Shown: one piece after another, positions 1 through 7,064 of the stretch
Layout: the number at the start of each line of letters is the position of its first letter
Numbering within the stretch: the first letter of the stretch is position 1
From: Geojedonia litorea
Lineage (GTDB): Bacteria > Bacteroidota > Bacteroidia > Flavobacteriales > Flavobacteriaceae
DNA: 64,000 bases
Assembly (NCBI RefSeq): GCF_042654525.1
Contig: NZ_JBHSGP010000014.1
Location: forward strand, 1,054,001 to 1,118,000
Direction: 5' to 3'
The notes under the pieces: generated by a model
The model's database searches: none
Told to the model about the DNA's origin: nothing
What the model saw: only the letters and a program-made list of their open reading frames with translations
Program-made: the position numbers and the translations under genes

Positions 1-591
1 ACTTGTAGGGTCTGCAATACCCATGACGTTTAAAGGTTTCCAAAGAACTCTGACTAAAAACCTGCTCCACTTCCAAAAGGTATAGTTCCACCAATCGGCC
101 TGGTGGCCATGAGCTAAAAAAAGCTCTTGTTGGGTTTCGGTATGTTTTAAAACAATACCTTCATGATATTTAATTCCGCAAAACAAATCGACATGTTCAC
201 CTAGTTTTTTATCAAAATAGGTTGAAAGCTGTTTTGTTACATAGTTTGGATTACGATAGACCATATCATGGTTTCCCCAGATGAGATGCAATCTGTTTTG
301 CTCATGAAAAAGTTTCATGAGTAAATAAACGTTTTGATGTGCTTCAAAAATGGGTTCGAATGAAAGATTTTCCCATAATTCATCACCGTCACCAAGTTCA
401 CAATATTGAAATCCTTCGGCGTAATAATGTTTTAAAGCGTGAAAATAAATATTGCGATTATTGGCGAAATCATCAGCAAAACTATTGTCTCCGCGATGAC
501 AATCACTAAACAGAATAAATTTATCAGTGTTTGAAAACGGAATAACTTTAGCGTTTTGATAAGCGCGATTAAATCGAGTTGCAGATGACAT
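1..591 (-). CDS. Calcineurin-like metallophosphoesterase (C-terminus cut by window edge)
   Basis: The reverse strand is open from an ATG at 591 to the window edge, giving 197 codons without a stop. The protein carries the calcineurin-like phosphoesterase motifs in order: SDCHRGD near residue 30, GDGDELW near residue 65, GNHDM near residue 105 and HGHQADWW near residue 165. These residues normally build the two-metal centre that hydrolyses phosphomonoesters or phosphodiesters. The family includes UDP-2,3-diacylglucosamine hydrolases, but the visible part does not settle the substrate. There is no signal peptide, so a cytoplasmic or membrane-associated role is likely. The start lies just beyond a hairpin terminator that ends the acyl-CoA dehydrogenase gene, so it is probably transcribed separately. 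Confidence 0.85.
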   Translation of the reverse strand, partial: MSSATRFNRAYQNAKVIPFSNTDKFILFSDCHRGDNSFADDFANNRNIYFHALKHYYAEGFQYCELGDGDELWENLSFEPIFEAHQNVYLLMKLFHEQNRLHLIWGNHDMVYRNPNYVTKQLSTYFDKKLGEHVDLFCGIKYHEGIVLKHTETQQELFLAHGHQADWWNYTFWKWSRFLVRVLWKPLNVMGIADPTS

Positions 592-608
592 GTTGTAAAT
601 ATCCATAA

Positions 609-636
609 AAAAAGCGAGTTATTACACCCGCTTTTT
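609..636 (-). terminator. Rho-independent terminator after acyl-CoA dehydrogenase gene
   Basis: An 11-bp stem with one mismatch (609-619 against 626-636) has a 6-nt loop. Read on the minus strand the stem is followed by a run of T. It sits directly downstream of the stop codon of the 653-1831 gene. Confidence 0.75.
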
Positions 637-652
637 GAAATACACTTTATAT

Positions 653-1831
653 CTATTTAAATGCATTTAGCCCTGTTATATCCAATCCGGTAATAAGTAA
701 ATGGATATCATGTGTGCCTTCATAAGTGATAACGCTTTCTAAGTTCATGGAATGGCGCATGATACTATACTCGCCTGTAATGCCCATGCCGCCAAGAATT
801 TGACGTGCTTCACGAGCTATATTTATGGCCATATCCACGTTATTGCGTTTTGCCATAGATATTTGAGCCGAAGTTGCTTTCCCCTCATTTCGTAAAACAC
901 CAAGTCGCCAAGTTAGCAACTGTGCTTTTGTGATTTCAGTAATCATTTCGGCAAGCTTTTTTTGTTGTAATTGAAATTGACCAATAGGTTTTCCAAACTG
1001 CATACGTTCTTTACTATATCGTAAGGCTGTATCGTAGCAATCCATTGCGGCTCCAATAGCCCCCCAAGCGATACCGTAGCGTGCAGAATCCAAACAACCT
1101 AAAGGCGCACCCAACCCTGATTTGTTAGGAAGTAAATTTTCTTTTGGAACTTTAACATTATCAAAAATTAATTCTCCAGTTGCCGAAGCTCTTAAGGACC
1201 ATTTATTATGGGTTTCTGGGGTTGAAAATCCTTCCATTCCTCGTTCAACAATTAAACCATGAACGCGCCCAGACTCATCTTTAGCCCAAACTACAGCAAC
1301 TTGTGCAAACGGTGCGTTTGAGATCCACATTTTAGCTCCATTCAAAAGATAATGGTCGCCCATATCCTTAAAGTTAGTCACCATTCCGCCAGGGTTGCTT
1401 CCATGGTCTGGTTCAGTCAAGCCAAAACATCCCATCCATTCTCCACTAGCTAATTTTGGCAGGTATTTTTGGCGTTGGGCTTCGTTACCATATTTCCAAA
1501 TAGGATACATTACTAATGAAGATTGTACTGATGCTGTACTTCTAACTCCAGAGTCGCCACGCTCAATTTCTTGCATAATTAAACCATAACTGATTTGATC
1601 TAATCCTGCACCACCATACTCTAAAGGAATGTAAGGTCCAAATGCCCCAATTTCTGCTAAACCACTAATAATTTGTGTGGGAAATTCAGCTTTTTGGGCA
1701 TAATCTTCAATGATTGGCGAAACTTCACGTTTTACCCAGTCTCTGGCGGCATCGCGCACTAATTTGTGTTCTTCAGTTAAAAGTTCATCAAGATTATAAT
1801 AATCTGGAGCTTGAAAAAGGTCTGGTTTCAT
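653..1831 (-). CDS. Acyl-CoA dehydrogenase, glutaryl-CoA dehydrogenase type
   Basis: This 392-aa cytoplasmic flavoenzyme follows glutaryl-CoA dehydrogenase closely. It has VRSTASVQSSLVMYPI (the family's substrate-binding arginine region), CFGLTEPDHGSNP for FAD contacts, and YEGTHDIH near the C-terminus, in which Glu371 is the expected catalytic base. Glutaryl-CoA dehydrogenases oxidise and decarboxylate glutaryl-CoA to crotonyl-CoA in lysine and tryptophan breakdown. Other short-chain acyl-CoAs remain possible. The length is normal for the family and nothing is missing. The gene is single, divergent from the permease at 2057, and has a TAACTTTG promoter box about 50 bp upstream and a clear terminator downstream. 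Confidence 0.88.
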   Translation of the reverse strand: MKPDLFQAPDYYNLDELLTEEHKLVRDAARDWVKREVSPIIEDYAQKAEFPTQIISGLAEIGAFGPYIPLEYGGAGLDQISYGLIMQEIERGDSGVRSTASVQSSLVMYPIWKYGNEAQRQKYLPKLASGEWMGCFGLTEPDHGSNPGGMVTNFKDMGDHYLLNGAKMWISNAPFAQVAVVWAKDESGRVHGLIVERGMEGFSTPETHNKWSLRASATGELIFDNVKVPKENLLPNKSGLGAPLGCLDSARYGIAWGAIGAAMDCYDTALRYSKERMQFGKPIGQFQLQQKKLAEMITEITKAQLLTWRLGVLRNEGKATSAQISMAKRNNVDMAINIAREARQILGGMGITGEYSIMRHSMNLESVITYEGTHDIHLLITGLDITGLNAFK

Positions 1832-1882
1832 TTGATTTTTTTAAGTCATTCGGATTAAATATTCCCGAAAATTTAACGACTC

Positions 1883-1890
1883 CAAAGTTA
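1883..1890 (-). promoter_or_regulatory. Bacteroidota -7 box (TAnnTTTG) for acyl-CoA dehydrogenase gene
   Basis: The minus strand reads TAACTTTG, an exact match to the Bacteroidota TAnnTTTG element, leaving a leader of roughly 45 nt before the ATG at 1831. No good TTTG element is present at the expected -33 distance. Confidence 0.5.
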
Positions 1891-2056
1891 GGTATTACTT
1901 CTCAAATCGATAAAAAAATATTGAGAAATAATTAAAAAAGAGGTAATAATTTTATGAATATGATAAAGTTGTTTTGTATTTAGAGGTACTATTCAGATGA
2001 ATTTGCAAAGCTTTAATTATTGTATATTTAACAATCAACACATTAATCAACCAACC

Positions 2057-3364
2057 ATGAATTCAAAACCGCAAAAAATCGGATTGATAACTGCAACCTC
2101 ATTGGTTGTAGGTAATATGATAGGCGTAGGAATTTTTGTGCTCCCTTCTTCTTTGGCAAGATATGGAAGTATTAGTCTTTTAGGATGGGTATTTACCTCA
2201 ATAGGAGCTCTAATTTTAGCAACACTATTTAGTAGATTAAGTAAAATTGTTAAAAAAAGCGGAGGGCCGTATGCTTATCCTAAAGCAGCATTTGGGGATT
2301 TTATAGGATTTTTAATGGCTTGGGGTTATTGGGTCTCATGTTGGATAGGTAACGCCGCACTTGCTATTGGGATAGTTGGAGGTTTAAGTTTCTTTTTTCC
2401 TGTTCTTGAGAGTAATACGTTCTATCCGGTCGTTATTGGGTTGGGATTACTATGGTTATTTACTTGGATTAATACTAGAGGTATTAAGGAGTCAGGACGC
2501 GTTCAAGTCATTACAACAATTTTGAAGCTTTCGCCCCTTGCGTTTGTTATTATTGTTGGATTATTCTTCTTTAAGTTTGAAAACTTTCCAGCATTTAACC
2601 TAACAACTGAAAGCAATATTACTACTTTACCAGCAGTAGCGGCACTCACATTATATGCATTTCTTGGTTTAGAGTGTGCAACCGTCCCTGCCGCCAACAT
2701 AAAAAATCCAGAGAAAAATATACCTAAAGCCACAATGATTGGCACATTGTTGGTGGCTCTGGTCTATATTGCTGGAACAGTTGTGTTATTTGGAATATTA
2801 CCATTAGACAAATTACAAGGTTCTGCCGCACCTTTTGCTGAAGCGGCAAAACTAATAGCAGGAGATCTTGGTGGTTATTTTGTGGCTTTTGGTGTGGTCG
2901 TTTCAGGAATTGGCGTGTTAAATGGTTGGGTGCTAGTAACAGGCCAAGTTCCTATGGCTACTGCAAATGATGGTCTATTTCCAAAAATATTTAAGAAGCA
3001 AAACGAAAACGGTGCTCCTGTTTTGGGTCTAATTATTGGTAGTGTATTAACCACAGGGGTGCTTTTAATGAATTTGGAAGAGGGCTTGGTTGATCAGTTT
3101 ACATTTATTGTTGACATGGTTGTGTTTGTTGCTGTAGTTCCTTATTTATTCACTGCTGCGGCCTATGTATTACTTATTATTGAAAAGAAAACTCAAATCA
3201 ATAGTATGGTCAAAACATTTGTGTTAGGTGGTTTAGGGTTTTTATACGCCTTATGGTCAATTTTTGGTTCTGGACCTACTATTGTTTATTATGGCTTTAT
3301 CTTATTAATAGCAGGTATTCCATTTTACGTACTAATGAAATACAATAAAAAGCGAAAAGAATAA
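2057..3364 (+). CDS. APC-family amino acid permease, AdiC-like
   Basis: An inner-membrane transporter of 435 aa with about 12 hydrophobic segments. The first helix carries the APC signature (SLVVGNMIGVGIFVLPSSLA), followed by a SGGPYAY segment. The order and spacing resemble arginine/agmatine antiporters such as AdiC. An in-frame ATG exists 60 bp earlier at 1997. The start at 2057 is preferred because family members begin just before the GLITATSL stretch, and a TTTG/TATATTTA promoter-like pair lies between the two ATGs. The stop codon abuts the ATG of the guanidino hydrolase gene, so the two are translationally coupled. That pairing suggests import of arginine or a methylated arginine, possibly in exchange for the product. 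The substrate is inferred, not shown. Confidence 0.85.
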   Translation: MNSKPQKIGLITATSLVVGNMIGVGIFVLPSSLARYGSISLLGWVFTSIGALILATLFSRLSKIVKKSGGPYAYPKAAFGDFIGFLMAWGYWVSCWIGNAALAIGIVGGLSFFFPVLESNTFYPVVIGLGLLWLFTWINTRGIKESGRVQVITTILKLSPLAFVIIVGLFFFKFENFPAFNLTTESNITTLPAVAALTLYAFLGLECATVPAANIKNPEKNIPKATMIGTLLVALVYIAGTVVLFGILPLDKLQGSAAPFAEAAKLIAGDLGGYFVAFGVVVSGIGVLNGWVLVTGQVPMATANDGLFPKIFKKQNENGAPVLGLIIGSVLTTGVLLMNLEEGLVDQFTFIVDMVVFVAVVPYLFTAAAYVLLIIEKKTQINSMVKTFVLGGLGFLYALWSIFGSGPTIVYYGFILLIAGIPFYVLMKYNKKRKE

Positions 3365-4243
3365 ATGAATTCTACGTATCATTCTGAATATTTACAATTG
3401 CAATCAGTTTTTATCAACCCAGTTGAGAATGCATTTGTTTCAGATTTAAAATTGCAGGAAGAATGGGAAGGTCTGAACTATTTGAGCCAACCTAACTACA
3501 ACAAAGCCATTAAGGAATATAAAGCTTTCGAAGCACTTTTATTGAAATCTAAACTTAAAGTCAATCATTTTCCAATTAATGAGGCTGTTAAAATCGATGC
3601 AATCTATTGCCGAGATGCTTCAATAGCAACTAATTTAGGAATGATTCTTTGTAATATGGGTAAGGGAGGAAGAATTAACGAACCCGTTTTGCATCGTCAA
3701 GAATATCTTAAAAGCAATATTCCTATTCTAGGTGAGATTAGATATCCTGGAACTCTTGAAGGTGGCGATGTTGCATGGTTAGACGAAACAACGTTGGCTG
3801 TAGGCCATTCTTACAGAACCAATGAAGAAGGCATTCTCCAATTAAAATCCTTATTAGAACCAAAAGGGATTACTATTATTGTCGCAGAATTGCCTCATTA
3901 TAAAGGTAAAGCCGATGTGTTTCATTTGATGTCTATTTTAAGCCCAGTAGACAAAGACCTTGCAGTAGTTTATTCTCCCTTAATGCCTATTAAATTTAGA
4001 AATGAGCTTATTCGCCGAGGTTTTCAATTTGTTGAAGTACCTGAAAACGAATTTGAATCTATGGGTTGTAATGTTTTGGCTTTGGCACCAAGACAATGTA
4101 TTATGGTAGAAGGTAATCCAGTGACACAAGCTGGTTTAGAAGCTATGGGTTGTGCCGTAACCACTTATAAGGGCGAAGAAATTAGTTTAAAAGGCGGTGG
4201 AGGCCCGACGTGTTTGACCAGACCTCTTTTAAGAAGCTATTGA
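3365..4243 (+). CDS. Dimethylarginine dimethylaminohydrolase / arginine deiminase-like enzyme
   Basis: This 292-aa protein belongs to the guanidino-group-modifying superfamily. The pentein-fold catalytic elements are visible: YCRDAS (substrate-binding Asp), LEGGDVAW, the active-site His187 in DVFHLM, and the nucleophilic Cys283 in GGGGPTCLTRP. Family enzymes hydrolyse dimethylarginine to citrulline plus dimethylamine, or arginine to citrulline plus ammonia. The sequence alone does not decide which. The ATG follows the permease stop codon without a gap, so both proteins are made from one message and probably act on the same imported compound. The downstream gene is convergent and begins at the next base. 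Confidence 0.82.
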   Translation: MNSTYHSEYLQLQSVFINPVENAFVSDLKLQEEWEGLNYLSQPNYNKAIKEYKAFEALLLKSKLKVNHFPINEAVKIDAIYCRDASIATNLGMILCNMGKGGRINEPVLHRQEYLKSNIPILGEIRYPGTLEGGDVAWLDETTLAVGHSYRTNEEGILQLKSLLEPKGITIIVAELPHYKGKADVFHLMSILSPVDKDLAVVYSPLMPIKFRNELIRRGFQFVEVPENEFESMGCNVLALAPRQCIMVEGNPVTQAGLEAMGCAVTTYKGEEISLKGGGGPTCLTRPLLRSY

Positions 4244-4954
4244 CTACAGTTTTAAATAAAAATCTTTAGTGAGATTGATGTAATCTTCGGTGTATTGATG
4301 CCTTGAGGTTTCAATAATAAGATGATCAACTTTTGGATTTGTTTTACTAAATGAAAATTCAATAAGACTTCGTTTAATTTCTGAAGAAGGGTTGCCCTTA
4401 ACCCTTAAAATAGTATTTGGAAATAAGTGAAAAGTTGAAGCCAAATCAATAAATCTATTTTCCTCTTTAAAAGGAATTACTACTGAAAAGACACCTTTTT
4501 CGGATAATAATTTTGATACACTTTCTAATAAATGTTCAAATGGCATTGCGTCCTGAAAGCGAGCCATATCTCTTAATACGTTATCCGATTTAAAATCTTC
4601 AGCATAAAACGGGGGATTAGCAACAATTAAATCGTATTTCTCTTCAATTTCTTCAGCGAACTCTTCTAATGACGCATGATAGCAAAATAGGCGATCTCCC
4701 CAATGAGATTGCTCAAAATTGTCGACACATTGTTCATAGGCATCCTCATCTATTTCAATGGCATCAATAAGTTCGGCGCTACTGCGTTGCGCTAGCATTA
4801 AAGCAATGACGCCTGTTCCTGCGCCAATATCCAATATGGTATTTGGAATGGTTTTTAAAGAAGTCCAAGCGCCCAATAACACAGCATCAGTGCCAATTTT
4901 CATGGCGCATTGGTCTTGATTAACCGTAAATTGTTTGAATTTGAAGGGTTTCAT
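4244..4954 (-). CDS. trmN6: tRNA1(Val) (adenine-37-N6)-methyltransferase
   Basis: A SAM-dependent methyltransferase of 236 aa related to E. coli YfiC/TrmN6, which modifies A37 of tRNA-Val. Motif I is DIGAGTGV at residues 42-49 and the amino-methyltransferase motif NPPF is at 113-116. The opening residues MKPFKFKQF and the segment QCAMKIGTDAVLLGAW are typical of the family. The ATG at 4954 is preferred over a TTG four codons upstream. The gene lies 46 bp downstream of rimM in the same direction, so it probably shares a transcript with the rpsP-rimM translation genes. It is tail-to-tail with the guanidino hydrolase gene with no intergenic base. Confidence 0.85.
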   Translation of the reverse strand: MKPFKFKQFTVNQDQCAMKIGTDAVLLGAWTSLKTIPNTILDIGAGTGVIALMLAQRSSAELIDAIEIDEDAYEQCVDNFEQSHWGDRLFCYHASLEEFAEEIEEKYDLIVANPPFYAEDFKSDNVLRDMARFQDAMPFEHLLESVSKLLSEKGVFSVVIPFKEENRFIDLASTFHLFPNTILRVKGNPSSEIKRSLIEFSFSKTNPKVDHLIIETSRHQYTEDYINLTKDFYLKL

Positions 4955-5000
4955 GAAAAGCACCAATTTTTAAATTCCAAATGCCAATCTTTAAGATTTA

Positions 5001-5528
5001 TTATTGCAGATATAATTCTATTAAACCAGGAGGAGTGTCAACAACAATAATTTTATTTTTTTTATCAACCTTTGTAATAAAAGCATCATTCATAGGGATC
5101 AATATTTCAACCCCATCTCTATCGATTTCAAATAAGGTTTGTGCAGTAGAATCGTTTATGGCTTTAACAATACCAACTGTGCCATAATTAACATCTTCAA
5201 CTTTAAACCCAATAATCTCGTGAAAATAAAATTTATCATCTTCAAGTTTTGGCAAGAACTCCAATGGGAGATACACGTCACATTTAAGTAAGCTGTCGGC
5301 ATCCTGCTCGGTGTCCACATCTTCAAATTTCACACGCAATAATTCTGATTTATGAAATTGTGAAGCTTCAATAAAAAAGGGCACCAAGTTATTACGCAAG
5401 TCAATAAATATGGCATCTAAATCGGCATAGAGCTCGGGTTCATCAGTGTCTAATTTTATTAATAATTCACCTTTAAAGCTGTATTTTTTTACAATTTTAC
5501 CGAGATAAAAGCAGTCACTCTTTTGCAT
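5001..5528 (-). CDS. rimM: Ribosome maturation factor RimM
   Basis: A 175-aa cytoplasmic protein that binds S19 and assists assembly of the 30S head. The N-terminal RimM barrel (YLGKIVKKYSFKGELLIK) and the C-terminal PRC-like barrel (residues about 100-175, with IPMNDAFITKVD and IVVDTPPGLIELY) are both present, and the length is normal. It follows rpsP on the same strand, the usual neighbourhood for this gene. A strong hairpin with a T-run lies between rpsP and rimM, so rimM is probably expressed by read-through at a lower level than S16. Confidence 0.93.
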   Translation of the reverse strand: MQKSDCFYLGKIVKKYSFKGELLIKLDTDEPELYADLDAIFIDLRNNLVPFFIEASQFHKSELLRVKFEDVDTEQDADSLLKCDVYLPLEFLPKLEDDKFYFHEIIGFKVEDVNYGTVGIVKAINDSTAQTLFEIDRDGVEILIPMNDAFITKVDKKNKIIVVDTPPGLIELYLQ

Positions 5529-5582
5529 TTTAATTTTAGGTTTTGGATCTATGACTATTAAGACTGATAGTCTAATTTAAAC

Positions 5583-5609
5583 AAAAAACCCAGACGGATA
5601 AGGTCTGGG
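5583..5609 (-). terminator. Intercistronic terminator/attenuator between rpsP and rimM
   Basis: A perfect 7-bp GC-rich stem, CCCAGAC with GTCTGGG (5589-5595 and 5603-5609), is followed on the minus strand by TTTTTT. It lies just after the rpsP stop codon and before rimM, where partial termination would make S16 more abundant than RimM. Confidence 0.8.
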
Positions 5610-5632
5610 CTAAAAGTATAAAAAAATAGTTT

Positions 5633-6232
5633 TTACTCTTCTTCTTTAGTTGCTTTTACTTCTTCAGCTTCTGGAGCCGCTTCTTCAGCAACCACTTCTT
5701 CGGTGGCTTCTTCAGTTGCAGTTTCTACTTCAGAAGTTTCTTCAGCTACTACTTCTTCAGCAACGGCTTCAGTTGGTTCTTCAACCACTTCTTCAACAGC
5801 AATTCTAGCTTCATTTACTGCTCTTTCTGCTTCCAAAGCTTTAGCTTTAGCTTCAGCTTGTGCTTTGGCTAATCCATCTTTTTTAGCATCTACTTTACCT
5901 GCTTTTTCTTCTAACCAAGCGTTGAATTTTGCTTCGGCTTGCTCTTCAGTTAAAGCGCCTTTTCTAACACCACCTACTAAATGGTTTTTTAATAATGCTC
6001 CTTTATAAGATAATATGGCTCTTGCCGTATCTGTAGGTTGAGCACCATTTTGTAACCAAGTTACTGCACCATCAACATTAAGGTCGATTGTTGCTGGGTT
6101 GGTGTTAGGATTGTAAGCTCCTAATTTTTCTAGGTACTTACCATCTCTTTTTGATCTTGCATCGGCTGCAACAATCCAGTAATAAGGTTTTCCTTTTTTA
6201 CCGTGTCTTTGTAATCTAATTTTTACTGGCAT
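5633..6232 (-). CDS. rpsP: 30S ribosomal protein S16 with long acidic C-terminal tail
   Basis: The first 90 or so residues are a clear S16 (MPVKIRLQRHGKKGKPYYW, then the DARSKRDGKYLEKLGAYNP region). The protein is 199 aa, about twice the bacterial norm. The rest is a low-complexity tail rich in Ala, Glu and Val, with a Lys-rich linker near residues 105-135. Tails of this kind are known in Bacteroidota S16, so this is a lineage trait and not a frameshift. The promoter box TATCTTTG lies about 50 bp upstream and a terminator follows. Encoded with rimM and trmN6 downstream. Confidence 0.95.
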   Translation of the reverse strand: MPVKIRLQRHGKKGKPYYWIVAADARSKRDGKYLEKLGAYNPNTNPATIDLNVDGAVTWLQNGAQPTDTARAILSYKGALLKNHLVGGVRKGALTEEQAEAKFNAWLEEKAGKVDAKKDGLAKAQAEAKAKALEAERAVNEARIAVEEVVEEPTEAVAEEVVAEETSEVETATEEATEEVVAEEAAPEAEEVKATKEEE

Positions 6233-6278
6233 ATAAATTAATTTGTGAGGTTCACGACCCCTGTTATTAATGAGAGCG

Positions 6279-6286
6279 CAAAGATA
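6279..6286 (-). promoter_or_regulatory. Bacteroidota -7 box for rpsP
   Basis: The minus strand reads TATCTTTG followed by C, an exact TAnnTTTG match about 47 bp before the rpsP start codon. This predicts a leader of roughly 40 nt. The expected upstream TTTG is weak. Confidence 0.6.
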
Positions 6287-6410
6287 CTACAAATATTTAA
6301 TTTTAAGAGATTTATTTTTAAATAAGATTAATTTTCAAATTTATTATAATTTTAAACTAGTTTTTTAGTTATTTGTATTTAGGATTCACCAAACGAACCT
6401 CTGATTGCTT

Positions 6411-6908
6411 ATGAAACGTGTATTTAAAATATGTCTGTTAGCTTTCCTGACACTTTTCAATTGTTCAGATGATATCCAGTTTAATATGCCTGCCATACAA
6501 GGCAATAAGGATGGTGAACTTTGGAGGGCGGTATATCAGGCGGCTGATATTGATTTTGGAGGTTTGGTTATTGAGGGTGGAAATAATATAGAAACCCTAC
6601 TGTTTGTAACAGTTAATGACAATAGAGGGACTTATGTCTTTGGTCCAGGTACTGGTAATGAAGCGCGATTTACAGATGCTAATGGCGTAGTATATTCAAC
6701 AAAAAATGAACCAGACCCAAGTTTTTCAATCTATCCGTCAGATGGTCAAATCGTAATTCAGAGTTTTGATAATAATGCAACTCCTAAAACCTTAAACGGA
6801 ACTTTTTGGTTTAATGCCTATACAGCCGATGGTTTAAAGCGCATTAATTTTAACGAAGGGCAACTCTATAAGGTGCCATTAGTTGGTGGTTTAGATGCCA
6901 ATAATTAA
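6411..6908 (+). CDS. Small lipoprotein of unknown function
   Basis: A 165-aa protein with a lipoprotein signal peptide: two basic residues, a hydrophobic core, and the lipobox LFNC with Cys18 followed by SDD. The mature part is predicted beta-rich, with recurrent Gly/Asn/Asp turns and a segment DGELWRAVYQAADIDFGG. It resembles small Flavobacteriaceae lipoproteins of the DUF6252 sort, but that is a resemblance only. The ATG at 6411 is preferred over a TTG two codons earlier. It stands alone and is followed by a strong terminator. Function is not known. Confidence 0.75.
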   Translation: MKRVFKICLLAFLTLFNCSDDIQFNMPAIQGNKDGELWRAVYQAADIDFGGLVIEGGNNIETLLFVTVNDNRGTYVFGPGTGNEARFTDANGVVYSTKNEPDPSFSIYPSDGQIVIQSFDNNATPKTLNGTFWFNAYTADGLKRINFNEGQLYKVPLVGGLDANN

Positions 6909-6928
6909 GCTCGTTAAATATTTAAAAT

Positions 6929-6954
6929 AGGCATCCAGTTTGGGTGCCTTTTTT
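6929..6954 (+). terminator. Rho-independent terminator after small lipoprotein gene
   Basis: An 8-bp stem with one mismatch, AGGCATCC with GGGTGCCT, is followed by TTTTTT. It separates the lipoprotein gene from dnaE. Confidence 0.85.
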
Positions 6955-7064
6955 GTTTACAACTGTTTATAACTTTCACTTTTAAAAGTAATTTAATTAT
7001 GTAATTTTATAGACTTCGTTAGTGAATTCTAAACGACTAAACATCATACAAATATACTTTCTGA

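Noticed and set aside
1997..2056. Upstream ATG for the APC permease.
   Set aside because: It adds 20 residues not typical of the family, and promoter-like elements fall inside the added stretch.
5703..6008. 101-aa Ser/Ala-rich open frame on the plus strand inside rpsP.
   Set aside because: It is the antisense shadow of the Ala/Glu-rich S16 tail.
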